A DNA stretch of 64,000 bases. Origin: Strongylocentrotus droebachiensis (Eukaryota > Echinodermata > Echinoidea > Camarodonta > Strongylocentrotidae). A model generated the notes under the pieces. That model was not told where the DNA came from. It did not search any database and was given only the letters and a program-made list of their open reading frames with translations. The DNA lies in assembly GCA_035222895.1 (NCBI GenBank), contig JAVYIG010000599.1, positions 356,001 through 420,000 of the forward strand, written 5' to 3'. A program made the translations under genes and the position numbers. Of the stretch, positions 50,295-62,410 are shown piece after piece; within the stretch, counting starts at the first letter, position 1, and each line of letters starts with the position of its first letter.

Positions 50295-52790
50295 TACATA
50301 ACTTTAAGCCAGGCAAACAGAAAATGATTTCAAAAACTCCTAAGCCCCCCCCCCCCCCCTCCCCATTTTCCCTCTTCTGGAAACGCACCTGTATATTCAT
50401 GGATCTGATTGTAATCAGAGTATGAAAACCAGAACTTCCTAGTCTAAATTTACCTCGAAGTGCCCTAGATATTGCAGTAGGTGAAACCCCCACTCCCCCA
50501 ACAAAACGAATAAAGGAAATCAAAACGTCCCCCAAGGTGGGGTTACAATATCCCTTTCCCTAAATCTTTAAGATAAGATCGGAAAATCTTTTCCTCTTTA
50601 CTTGGAAAGGAACGAGATGAGAACTATATTGGTGGCAACAGGGATTATGTTGCCATGGCTTTGTTTAATGTTTATTTTTAATTTGTGTATAAGTTGCAAA
50701 TCGGGAACAACAATAACGCCACTACACATATAGCAAAATGTGCTGAAACAACAGCCTTTCACTGAGAGCTCTTGTGGACCATGCATTCAAGTGAATTATA
50801 ATACATCGTAATTTGATGATCATATATCTCTTCTTTCATTTTGAATTTATACGACACTTCGGTTGTTTACTTTGCTGAATGTATATCAGATCAAATGATG
50901 GTTAGCGGAATTCTCTCAGCTCCTTTTGCAAGATGGAATCCATTTTATAAAACTTATAAAAGTATGCTCACAAGAGACGGTATAGATTATCGTGTTTTTT
51001 CTTCCATGCTCTCCCCTCTTTCCTCTTCCCTCTCGTTCTCTTTCCCCCATCCTGTTCCCTCTTCCTCCTCTTCTTCCTCCTCCTCCTCCTTCTCCTCCCA
51101 TCCTCATCTTTACACCCTCCCCTTCTTCTCCTCGTCAATCCCTTCTCCATCTGAATCTCCCCTCTCTTTTCTCTTTCTCCTCTTCTTTATCATTACCATC
51201 ATTAGTGCCACCATCCTCATCATCAGTTTCAACCATCGTCACTACTTATATTCTGTGGATAAGTAGACTATGTATCGAGGGGTTTACGCCGGCTGGCTCG
51301 CCCAATGTTGGTTACAACAATATTTCATATACCTGTATCGGCATATACCTTTAAGTCAGTAGACGAAGACACAATCATCACTTGTTTTCAGAATATAACA
51401 GCCTTGTATTTACTGACAGATGAATTTCATACAAAATAATGCTTTGTCACAGAAGGAACACTGACATACTATAATAACAAACCTATAAAACAATCATTCA
51501 ACAATCGACACCTCATCCATATGGGTTACCTCATTACAATACAGACCTTCTCTACAATCTTATTTATCTTACGCAATGATTAATTACTTTTGTGTGTATG
51601 ACGTAAGCTAATTATAAATCACAACATTTGGATGCATGCAAAGAGCTGTTCAGAGGGACAGGATCGACAAACGATAGCGACTTCTTCATAAATTAATTGA
51701 CTGCTAATAGGACAATATCGCGTTCTACAGATACACTGGCCCGCGAGTGTTGGTGGGGGTGGGGGAAGGGTCTGGCGGTCATACTCTCCTTCAAAAAAAA
51801 AAATTGTAATTATCTGAAATCCGTAACTCCTCTTTTTATCGAATAAAGGATTTTCAATATATTTATCTGCAACTGGGTGGGGAGGGGATACCCCTGCCCG
51901 ACCCTATGCTGGATACGCCAGTGAGAGGGTCATTTTTTCAGTCTGCATGACCAAGACTCCGAAGACTCCAAACTTTTCCCGGTATACGGCTCAGACCCAC
52001 CCATCACGGGACATTGACAACTTGAAAGAGGATCCGATACCTCTAAAAAAGGAACACGGCCTTATAACAAATTTGTGTCGGACACATGCCAAATGGCAAA
52101 TGGCAGGTCCAACCTGGCACCCTTTTAATAATAGAAGTGTTACAGACAATAATGAGACCCCCCCCCCCCCTTCCCGGCCCCCTTGTTTTATCGATTACGA
52201 TGGATGAATGTGCAAAGAATTTTATAATAGTGAATTTTGGGGACATACAAAATTATATTGTGATTGAAACAAAATGAATTGTCTTGTCGGCGCTCTCTTT
52301 CACTCTCATGCATTTCTAAATGGCTTAAATTATGGATGGATAAATGAAACGAGAAAATGCTCTGTTCCCGACGTTATTGTTAATGCCATTTTCAATAGAA
52401 CAATTCTATTACAGAAAATATTAATTCACTAAACTTACACTTGAAATACAATGAAATCATGGAATCCATGACGCTATCCGATGTACGTGATATTGCAAAG
52501 TAACATTTTGAAGTATTAAAATCATTCGATTTATATATATATATTCAAGTTTTTAATTTTAGAGACCAACATCTTAGTATATCGAAACTGGTGTTTTTGA
52601 TCAACCAACTTTTTTTAAAATATAAAAACAAGTAGATCTATATACAATCATATACTCATATACACTGCTAGTAAAATTGAAATATGTACAATCATAACTG
52701 ACTTGTAAAATGACGCAATAATAATACATGCCAACTCGTGTCGTATGCTGCACTTCATTACAAAACGTATAAAAAGCTCATTAACATTTC
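49151..52790. other. Intergenic DNA with simple repeats
   Basis: No gene is supported. It contains A-runs and (TA)n near 50230-50295, a C-run near 50345, a long pyrimidine-rich stretch at 51000-51190 and a C-run near 52159. The longer open frames here (minus strand 49714-50535 and plus strand 50841-51266) are low-complexity and unrecognised. Confidence 0.5.
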
Positions 52791-52796
52791 AAGATA

Positions 52797-52835
52797 TTTA
52801 TTCTTACAAAATTAACATTTCAAGATATTTATTCT
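52797..52835 (-). terminator. Possible poly(A) signals of the TRIM gene
   Basis: A direct repeat containing TTCAAGATATTTATTCTTAC gives two AATAAA hexamers on the minus strand, about 0.7 kb beyond the TRIM stop codon. Which, if either, is used is unknown. Confidence 0.3.
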
Positions 52836-53516
52836 TACAAAATTGTATATCGAGCATGCAATTGACATATTATGTATTCCACGTGTATTTTTCAATTTTA
52901 ATATATAAAAAGCATAAAAGTTGAAGTTGAATTATTTCATGTTGACTTTCAGAGAGCTGAAACTAATCGCGGATTAACATTGACCCCATTTTTGTCTTTC
53001 TTCAGTAACAGTAAATTTCTTGATATGGATTTTGATCTGGTTAACTATCATCTCGGGAAAGAGAGAGAAGAGAGAGAGAGGAAAAGGCCTATCCTTTGGC
53101 ATCGGAAATGACCCAGATATTGTGACATAATTATGATACATCATCATTACTCTCATAATTAAATTTAACTGACAGAGGCCGAGAAGTTTCTGAGGATGTA
53201 AAAATTGACTGAAAACGATCTATACAGAGTTTTTAAAACATGATTATGTACTTGCTGTACGTTTAAGGCGCGGTATGAAAAGAGAAATCCTCGACTTTAA
53301 AAAGAAAATTCAGATTAGTAATAAGATCATACATTTAAAAATAGTTAAGTATAGCTGAATATATCAAACAGATGGGTCGTTATCATTAAACATGTAAATC
53401 AAACATATTATACGACAAAAGAGATTTCACATTCCATAGTAATTCAAAATGTATTAATTTTTTACATAAGTTATAAACATATCAGTTCTTCCTCAGAGAC
53501 TAATGTTAGAGGTACC

Positions 53517-55478
53517 CTAAAATCTTGCAATTTGGGTGGCAGGAATCCAGAAGTCATTGTAGGAAGGCCGCTTCCGATAAACCAGAAGCTTTTCGTGTGT
53601 GCTCACAACTATAGTTCCCGGAGAGGGCGCTGCAAGTCGTAACCAAGTGCTCACCAAGTTGACCTTCTGGTTCTGCACAACGTTCTCGACGAATTTGCCT
53701 TCGGGCGTCATCAGGTTGACGGAGAGCATGTCGTCGCTGCCCTTATTGATGATGGCTATGTACAGGTTGTCATCGTCGTCTGTCGTGCAGTAGGAGTGCT
53801 CGTTGGGACTACCGCGAACGGACGCTGTAACTTCGCCATTCTGGTCGAAGATCTTGACGACTGGACCGTTCTGAGCGCAGGGGTCGGAGACGACGATGTG
53901 ACCCGACTTCAGGGTGTGAAGCTGCCACGGGGCGCAACCGGAAGTTGTGATGGCACGTAGCATCTTCCCACTCGAAGAGTTGAAGATCATAACCTTCTGC
54001 AAGAAAGGGTACCCGGCATAGACGTTGTCGTCTTTGTCAACAGCTATGGAAGCGAATCCAGACGCTCCCTGGGTATCAAAACGTTTCTTGACTTTGCCGT
54101 CCTCAGCCAGAATCTGGAGCGAACCGTCAACGCTGGAAACGGCGAAACTTCCATCACTCATAGTAGCGACGTCATGGACTTTGACATCCTCGATGACGCG
54201 GCGACCGCTGCCGTTGATGCTGACGACGTCGATACCACCAGAGTAGTATCCAATGACGAGCTGCCCATTTGTGTATGCTGTCATGCCATTCATCACGCAT
54301 CGTCGGACAGGGAACTCCACCTGCCGGGCCAGACGCCAAACCATCTGACCATGAGTAACTTTCCCGATGAATTGCTTGGGGACCTCTCGCTCGAAGCGGA
54401 TTTTGCGGGCGATCTCGAGAACGCGATCCAGCCCAGCGCGGTCAAACTTTTTCGACATCGGCTTCTGGACTGTGGTGCCGAATCCTTCGTGAAGCATGAG
54501 CATCTCGTTGTCTTTACTCTTCTCCAAGATGATCTCACCAATGTTGTTGACTCTAGAGATCCTGGACTCTGCTTCCTTCACATTATACCTGACACCGTCG
54601 ATCCTCTCAACCAGAGCAGACTGGACTTGTCTGAGGTTATTGAGCAGGATGCGACGTCGTTCTTCAATCTGTCTGATGTCTTCGTCAGCAGCTTGGTCGA
54701 CCTTATCCATAGCTCGTTTAATCTCCGCCAAGACCTCCTTCTCCCGGTGATCAACGACATAGATATGGTCGGATATCTCTATAGATTTACATTTAATCTC
54801 GGACAGCATCTTTCTCAAGTTCTCCCTGAGTTTAATGGCGGCGTTCGTCATATCCATGCAGTCGTGGTGCGGTTTGGAGTGTGTGGTTAAGATACAGTCT
54901 CGGCACACTGACTTCTTGCAGGTGTTGCAGTAGAACTTGAGCTGTTCTCCCTCGTGGTGTTTGCAGGTTGGCAGTTCATCTGTAACGCTGTCCGTACGCT
55001 GGACCTTTGTCTTCCCGCTGCGGATCTCTGCGATTGGGGTAACCACGTGTCCTCGCATGGCGATTCTCATTTTGGAGTGCATATTGACGCACTCCTTGCA
55101 GAGGATGTTGGAACAGTCGTGGCAAAAGGATGTCGCAACGGCTTCTTCGTCACCGCACCAGTCGCACATGGCATCAACGCTCTTCAACTTCTCCTCGTAT
55201 GCCTCGAACTCCTCAAAGGCATCCACCATTCGGTTCATGATGAAGTTGAGCGGTAGCCCTCGGACACCTACCTCAGGCAGAGTGGTACAGTGTCTGCAGA
55301 TTGGACAGACCACCGTGTTTTGTTTGCTGCTGGTGCTGGCGCATCGTTCGATGCAAAGTTCGCAGAAGGAGTGAAAGCAAGCAAGGAACCGGGCGCTCTC
55401 AAACTTCTGCCAGCAGATGCTGCATTCGTGCTCCTTGCGGAGTCGGTCAATGGTCTCACGGCCTGCCATCTTATCCAT
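53517..55478 (-). CDS. TRIM-family RING/B-box protein, probable E3 ubiquitin ligase
   Basis: A 653-residue protein in one uninterrupted exon. The RING finger at residues 19-61 has the full zinc set (C19, C22, C34, H36, C39, C42, C58, C61). A first B-box runs from C105 to about H144 and a second from C172 to about C207, each with the expected Cys/His pairs. A charged coiled-coil-like stretch covers about 215-320. Residues ~385-650 contain repeated short strands (GQLVIGYYSGGIDVVSI, GSFAVSSVDGSLQILA, NVYAGYPFLQKVMIF) that suggest an NHL/WD-like propeller, as in TRIM2/3/32/56-like proteins. RING TRIMs transfer ubiquitin, with the C-terminal domain choosing targets. The start GCCATGG is a strong context; a splice acceptor lies 44 bp upstream. 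Such intronless TRIM genes are numerous in echinoderms, so I give no symbol. Confidence 0.92.
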   Translation of the reverse strand: MDKMAGRETIDRLRKEHECSICWQKFESARFLACFHSFCELCIERCASTSSKQNTVVCPICRHCTTLPEVGVRGLPLNFIMNRMVDAFEEFEAYEEKLKSVDAMCDWCGDEEAVATSFCHDCSNILCKECVNMHSKMRIAMRGHVVTPIAEIRSGKTKVQRTDSVTDELPTCKHHEGEQLKFYCNTCKKSVCRDCILTTHSKPHHDCMDMTNAAIKLRENLRKMLSEIKCKSIEISDHIYVVDHREKEVLAEIKRAMDKVDQAADEDIRQIEERRRILLNNLRQVQSALVERIDGVRYNVKEAESRISRVNNIGEIILEKSKDNEMLMLHEGFGTTVQKPMSKKFDRAGLDRVLEIARKIRFEREVPKQFIGKVTHGQMVWRLARQVEFPVRRCVMNGMTAYTNGQLVIGYYSGGIDVVSINGSGRRVIEDVKVHDVATMSDGSFAVSSVDGSLQILAEDGKVKKRFDTQGASGFASIAVDKDDNVYAGYPFLQKVMIFNSSSGKMLRAITTSGCAPWQLHTLKSGHIVVSDPCAQNGPVVKIFDQNGEVTASVRGSPNEHSYCTTDDDDNLYIAIINKGSDDMLSVNLMTPEGKFVENVVQNQKVNLVSTWLRLAAPSPGTIVVSTHEKLLVYRKRPSYNDFWIPATQIARF

Positions 55479-55522
55479 GGCGTCAGGTATAAGCTCCTAC
55501 CAGGAGTGTCGACCGCACAAAT
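55479..55522 (-). other. TRIM 5' UTR part of the coding exon, with splice acceptor
   Basis: On the minus strand, TCTCTTTCCCCTTCCTCAG immediately precedes ATTTGTGCGGTC, a strong pyrimidine tract and AG. It implies an intron in the 5' UTR ending at 55523. Confidence 0.6.
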
Positions 55523-55832
55523 CTGAGGAAGGGGAAAGAGAAGACCGAAGTATTTTTTTTAATAGAATGATCTAGAACAATATACCATCGCAATAATTTT
55601 CTTTTATAATCAACCTGAGGCAATCTTAATACCCTTGTCCATTACTTTTTTTTAACATGCGAACATCACAATGACGTATAATATATTACGTAATCCGAAT
55701 ATGATTTATATGGATATATAGAATAGGAAAATTGCTCTTAAGTTGATTGAGATCATGTTAGTTGATTTGTTCAAATATAAGTCCAATGAAAGAAAAACTA
55801 TACATATTGAAAACAAGGAAAGCAGACCTCTA

Positions 55833-55887
55833 GACCCCGTCCTATCAATCGAAATTCCTCTAATCGCAACTATTTATAAGACGGGGT
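55833..55887. mobile_element. Short palindromic repeat, GACCCCGTC..GACGGGGTC
   Basis: GACCCCGTCCTATCAATCG with TTCC in the middle and TCGCAACTATTTATAAGACG then GGGTC. Its inner words resemble the 43967-44104 MITE, suggesting an internally deleted relative. Confidence 0.4.
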
Positions 55888-56109
55888 CCTGGTGCACCCA
55901 CGTCAAGAATTAATTCAATTAATTAATTAAACCAGATGGGAAAACGTTGTTACCATGCATTTTAAAGATACGGAGGAATAGAGGAATAGCACGCCAAAAG
56001 GGAAACAGATGTATCATGTACATACACGATGAGAGAAGGACAAAGGGAGGGAGGGAGGGGGTAAAGAATGGGGAAGAAAGAAAGAATAACGTAGAAGAGA
56101 CCTTGAGAA

Positions 56110-56114
56110 AATTG

Positions 56115-56148
<34 letters not shown>

Positions 56149-56203
56149 GGCAAGAAAGAGATAGGGAGAGACAAGGAGAGAGAGAAGAGAAAGAAAGAGA
56201 GAG

Positions 56204-56253
<50 letters not shown>

Positions 56254-56285
56254 GGGAGAGAGAGAGGGGGGGGGGGGAGAGTGGG
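56110..56285. repeat. (GA)n-rich microsatellite cluster
   Basis: Three runs of GA dinucleotides separated by (TA)4 and two G-runs. They create spurious Arg/Glu-rich and Ser/Leu-rich open frames on the two strands. Confidence 0.95.
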
Positions 56286-56970
56286 TTGGATACAGAGTGA
56301 AAGAAGAAGAAGAAGTAGGAGAAGAAGTAAACGAAGAAGAAGAAGATAAATGGGATGGGCGGACTCCCAGAGAGAATAAAATGAGACTTCATTATCTACC
56401 AAGATAGGGACGCTTATACCACCTGGCGATGCATCGACGCCAATTATGCTATCTAAAATTTACAAGCGGGACCAATGTTCCATGATTAGCGTGTTAGGAG
56501 GGCAAGCAACATCACCCCCCCCCCCCCCCCCCCCCCCCCTCCTGCGGGTTTGATATCATGTTCCGAAGAGAGTGAGAGTTCATGCGCTCTGGAAACTATT
56601 AATTAGCGCAAACCTCCCTAACGTGACCAGTCATCTATGCAGTATGGTGAGGCCCCTTTAGCAGTTAATTATGTGCCAACGAATGACTTCATGTAAAGGC
56701 ATTCAACCTTGTGAACAACCTGTTCTTGATGATTTACTCGGTGCATAAATCTATTTTGAAATAAAATGGTAAAAGCGTTGTGGATTTTTTCTTCTTCAAG
56801 CTAAATAGTAACTGTTCGTGGTCTGAGAAAAGAAATGAGCATATTTTGTGTCTCCCAAACGCATCATTTCCCTAACCGTAGGACAAATTGCCATTATAAT
56901 CTTCATATCCGCCCCCCCCCCCTTTCAATCCTAGCGTCATTTCCTTGTGATATAGCTGACTTTGGCCGCG

Positions 56971-57120
56971 TTCATGCTTGATTTTGACGGCCAGAATCAG
57001 GCATCTGTTACGTGTTTAGTTAAAACACGCTTGCGTTCATGCTCACTTTTGTAGAATCACCGAAAAACGGCGATCACGAACGCCGATCGTAAACTCATTC
57101 TACCTTCAAAATCAAGCATT
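56971..57120. mobile_element. Dispersed MITE-like repeat, copy 2
   Basis: A compact copy of the 2070-2445 element. Its ends TTCATGCTTGATTTTGACGG and CATTCTACCTTCAAAATCAA are imperfect inverse matches around TGCTTGATTTTGA. Confidence 0.65.
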
Positions 57121-59764
57121 TCAGTTTGGATTTTGAATTACCCGGCGGCATGAGAAACTAAATTAAATTGTATCTCTTCAAACAAGGAGATGTCCACGTA
57201 TGGTACATACGCCCACGAATCAACTTTAAGGTGCTAGTAACCTTTCGAAATCGGGAGAATTTGTGAAAATCATTGCCCCCGCAGTACGTCCGATGTACAT
57301 CATGATAAGACCTATAAACATGTATTACAATTCTCCTGACACTAACTCGTTTTCATGAATCTTTGGCAAAACAAGATCGTATCATCATCAAGGATATTGT
57401 AAAATGTGTTAAGATACTTAGATACATACACGATCGTACCACAAAGAGATTGTTAAATGTGTTTATATATAAGGAAGATGTGGACTATAGGCCTATACAT
57501 GTATTATCATGCAAGCACAATCTCTCCCAACAAATTAATGCAAGGCCAAGCATGTGATTTTCTTTTCTTTCTTTTATTTGAGGAATACCTTTGTAAACAA
57601 AAGATTCGAATCTTCAAGCCACCCCGATATTTCCAGCTCACATATACTATTAACGATACCTGAGAGACTTTCCAAGTTCATATTTGGCTGCTCCCACCTT
57701 GTTTACCGGTACCTCATTGTGGAAGGAAGCATCCAAAAATAAAAAGTACAGGTGGGTCCGCTCAAGGACGTTTTGGTCCCATGCTACAACCGAAACAAAT
57801 AATTACTTCCCTAACATTCAAACATAGCATTTCTGTCTTCCTTCTGAAGATTCGAATTGTGATAACTAGCCACTAGAGGTTTTATAATATGTGATTAATG
57901 GCGTAACAAGTATCTAACGATTGAGGGGGATCGGATCGACACTGGTCTTATGGGAGAGGGAGCGGTCTTATCCGTAACAAAATACTTATTTTCTCGTCCT
58001 TTCCGCTTTTTCTACCCACCCCCTTCTCCTCCTCTCTCTCTTCCCTCTTTTTTCTTTTCTCTTTTCACCATTTAACATGGGGGTAAAGGGCCCAAGCTCT
58101 TTTAGCTACGCCTCTGCTTGTGATCATAGTATTTTGGTATTCAATTTGGAAAGCATTCTGTTCAAGCTGGTGAGCATTAAATTTAAGATAAATTTGGGGG
58201 ATATAGCGGGGGCCTCCAGAAGCAAAGACAATGGTCATTTCAAACATGTTCTTTGATTTGCCAAATCCCACATTTCCCTTTAATTAAGATCAACAGCTTG
58301 ATAACCCTTCACGTAGTTTATCGACATTGTTTTAATTCTACATCTGACACGGACATTTTTATAAAAGTACATTAAAAGGAGCATTTCAAATATATATATC
58401 ATTTTGCAACTTGATGCCAGTTCGTTGCCAAGAATTCTTAATTGAATTCGGAATGATTTAGGACTTCGGAATCTTGAACAAGTGACCAATGACGAGAATA
58501 CATGTAGATGGTCACTTGTCATGAAGTTTTATTACTTCTAATGTGCAAATTGGATTTATAGTAAGACATGATAATCCATCTCCAAATTCGATTAGTATAC
58601 GGCCAACCATTGAAAATCGACAGTCCTGGATGTGAAGATAAGCCCAAACCGTGTTTTTTCCCTTTAATATCATGATATGATTTGACTTCACTTGATTTGA
58701 TTTGATTTGATCTGAGTTGATTTGATATATTTCAATGCAGGTAAATGGATATAGCTAGAATATAGTACATTCCAGGGGATGGCAAATAGAACGTGAGTGT
58801 GTGTGTGTGTGTGTGTGTGGGGAGGGGGGAACTTGCCCCGCATGTTTCCCATCCACAATTAACTGTTAATCCTATTGGGGTTATTTCCCGATAAATATGA
58901 ATGATGCCCCCCCCCCCTCCCTCCACGTCCTCACCACCGCTTTCGTCCGTTATTGGTCAAATTTGATTTAATCAACGTGACACAGATTTACCATGAACTT
59001 TCATAATCTGTCCAATATTGAAACTGGCTTAAATTAAATACTTCATAACTTTTAGGTTGCAGTCTTCCAAACCTTCGTAGGCATGCGTCAGGAAATCATT
59101 ACCTTGATTACGCTAACAAAATTGTAGGAAGGGGTAATTAAAATCACAACAGCCACAAAGAAACAACAACAACCGAGGCCATTTTGTCTACTTTTTCGGA
59201 AACGCAGGCGTATCCAGGGGGGGGGGGGGCGGGGTACAGGGGCACATCCTGTGATTTTGCATAACTTACATACACATTAAAAAGAACCATAATTATGCCC
59301 TCTAGTGTTTCCCCGGGGCATACCCCCAGATGTCACCTGAACATTTGACGACTGTTTCGGGGGGATTGTTTACCAGAGATTTCTCACACTTGTGCCCCCC
59401 CCCCCCCACTCCGAATGCCAGAGAATCATGCACCCGCTACTATAAAAGCCGTACGGCTAACTTAATTATGACACATTTGAGCACTATATATGATCAATTT
59501 GCCTTTATGCATGATTATAAAAACTTTCGATTGACACTTCTCACGAAGATTTTAAGAAAGGAGGCCCAAGGAGATATGGTAAATAAACAACAGATTGGAA
59601 AAACGTGGACTTCGCGAAGGTAAAGGTTATTTTGAGAAGCTATAAATGACAGCTTTTCTTGGGGTACTTTAAACGATTGATGAATTGAGTTGGGCATTGA
59701 TTTGGCAACCAAACAATTAAGAAGTGGTACAGGTTCAATTACACCGGGGGGGGGGGGGAGGGTG

Positions 59765-59870
59765 GCTGAATAATAATAATAATAATAATAATAATTTGTT
59801 CTTTTATAGCGCATTTCATGTCTGTTGAAATTTCAATGCGCTTTACAATTTTACAATATACATAAATATT
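59765..59870. repeat. (AAT)n microsatellite with a SINE/LINE-type tail fragment
   Basis: About nine AAT units are followed by TTCTTTTATAGCGCATTTCA and CAATGCGCTTTACA. This is an inverted-orientation tail similar in style to the TATAAATATCC(ATT)n tail of the SINE at 29890. It is probably a 3' fragment of a retroposon. Confidence 0.45.
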
Positions 59871-62087
59871 TAAAATATAACACGATCATAAAAGGAAGAT
59901 GAAACAAAAACATATTTAGAAAACAATTAAGTGATGAACTGATGAATCTTTCTCGAGTGTCAGCTTCGATTTTGTTTTTAAATCCTGAGAGCGAGCGAAT
60001 TCGTTGACACCTTTTTTAAAATGATAATAGAAATAGATCAACTCGCTGCCGAATATGAAGTGACTTCTGTCTTTATTCAAAATATTGTTGGGGAATGCAC
60101 TTTTATGCCGCCCCACCAGACACCTACGTCTTGGTCTATAACGAAAATACTATATCAAGATGGACTATACACCTTGACCATCACTACTGAAAAAGCTACC
60201 TCCCGGACAATTTCTCACCAAAAAAGACTATTATAAACCCCCTATAATCATATACAACCCAGGAAAACTATTCCTAAAATTACCCCAGATGCACCCTAGA
60301 ACGACTATGACAGCTACCCACAAGATACAACTACTTCGGGCAACTATTTATATAGGATAAATACCCGTAGGACAAATTAATACCGGACAACAGTACTATA
60401 TCCTTGATCGGACAGTGTTCTCTAGGAGTTACAAATCAATTAGATACATTTACAACCAATATAGAAATACATATTGGAAACAGAGGGTCCACTAAAAAGC
60501 AATGCTTGTACAAGTGTGAACACCTCAAATGATACTTAGGAATAATGAGTAATTGAATAAACAAGTCCGTAACTACAAAAGGAACTACAAAATAGAGGGA
60601 AAAGGGGGATGCCAACATAGACGAGATCGAGACAAGACAGTACTTTATATGACAAAGATAGAAGAACACGGTCATAATACAAAGAGTAGACAATGCCAAC
60701 AGAAAGTGAGAGATCGGAGGTACAGAATATAAAACAAAATGATGAGCTGCATGTGGGGTTCAGAAAAAGACGAGGAAAGAGAACTGCGCATTAGAAAGGA
60801 AGGTACAAATATATACCATCTCATCCTACTTTTCACTCTCCAGCTTTACCATGTCTTCACCTACACAATGCCTTGCTTCTTTTACTTACACTGCACCCAC
60901 TCAGATTGTATTGCCTTCACTTCATCCTGGACAGCTATCGTCCAAGCTTCCTGAATTCAAGATTAACTGGCCGAATATGAGGTGGCCGTTGCCCTATTAT
61001 TTGGTCATCTCAAAATTATAAGGGTGCAGCCCCCTCCCCCCCCCTCTCCCCTCTCCCCGCCTTAGTAGGTCCATGCTCGTACGCATATCATGCCTATAAG
61101 ATGGGCTATCCCTTGCAAGGAGATGACCATATCTTATCAGGTGATTAGGTGAAGGTCACGACGATGTCCAGTAATCTCCGAGAGATTTAACAAATCTGGG
61201 CTATTCCAACCACATAACTTACACCGACAAGACGATGCTATATATACCCGAATAAATCTCCAACTAATTCCAGTCACGATGTAGAAAACCTAAATAGGTC
61301 CAAAAAGTCCGCACCCCCCCCCCCCCCCCCCGACCAATGCACAGTGCCCAATTGTCATTATCGTAAACAAGGTTATGATTAGCGTATTAAAACAAAAAGC
61401 GTAATAAGTAAATTCACCCAATTAGGGCTTAATATATCGTACAAAAAAGATTTATAGATGATTTATAAAGGCTTCAGCCTTTGCTCTTAATTACCCCCGC
61501 CTCCTATCCCTGTCACATAACAAATTGGGTCGGTAAAAAAACATGTGTGTCATAATAGTCATAGAAGAGACATGCACACTATAATTTTGAAATTTTGTTA
61601 TCCAATCTTATTTTTGTAAAGGTGAGAATGTTCATATTTGTTTGGATTTTAATAAATAAAATTTGAATTTAATTGAATATATGTATTAGTCAACTTCATA
61701 AGTGGTGTGTCATTGCCAATTCAAAAAAAAAAATTCACTGGGGTGAGGGGGGGGGGGTGTGGCTAAAGACAATTTTCTCAATTTTGCGAACGATCGAATT
61801 TGTTGACATTTAAAAAAAAATGACAATGGAAATAGATCAAGGGGTGAGTTGGGGGAGGGGGGGGGGGTTGAAGACTCTTCAGTGTATGTCTACACCCCTA
61901 TAACTACACCATTGGATGAGACCGGGCCGTTCAACCCTGCATAACTTAGGAGAAAAGTAAAATATCTAAAAGTGCGAAAGTCACGTCTATGTAAATGATG
62001 ATTAAGATTTTTGTCCCCACGATTCTTCTCGCCTCTGACGCATCGCACCATGTGCTTTTAATTTAAATCCCAAGGTCATAGAAAGAC

Positions 62088-62410
62088 TGTCACGTTCAAT
62101 TAGGTAGGAGGACTTTAGGGTGTTACGTATTAATTATAGCAAGATCGCAACGACTTTCGAGAAATAAACAATACCCCATGGTATATTATGTCCAATCGAA
62201 ATAATCATGTTCTAATAATAGAATAATAATATGTCTTTGTCATGTTTATAGATTTGAGACTGTCGCGTTCAATTAGGTAGGAGGACTTTAGGGTGTTACA
62301 TATTTTAGCAAGATCGCAAGAACTTTCGAGAAATCAACAATACCCTATGGAAAATAATGACTAATAAGAAATATACGGAATGCTACTATGTCATTGTCAT
62401 GTTTGTACAT
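62088..62410. repeat. Local tandem duplication, about 175-bp unit
   Basis: TTCAATTAGGTAGGAGGACT and TTAGGGTGTTAC occur at about 62096 and 62270. AGCAAGATCGCAA..ACTTTCGAGAAAT and CAATACCC follow in both, and TGTCATGTTT closes both units. Confidence 0.75.

Noticed and set aside
49714..50535. 273-codon minus-strand open frame
   Set aside because: It runs through (TA)n, A-runs and pyrimidine tracts and has no recognisable domain or conserved composition.
50841..51266. Ser/Pro/Leu-rich open frames on both strands
   Set aside because: Caused by a long TCC/CTC-type pyrimidine stretch.
54174..54890. 238-codon plus-strand open frame
   Set aside because: It is antisense to the TRIM coding exon and has no domain; other antisense frames there are similarly incidental.
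55919..56402. Ser/Leu and Arg/Glu-rich open frames
   Set aside because: Translations of a GA-dinucleotide microsatellite.
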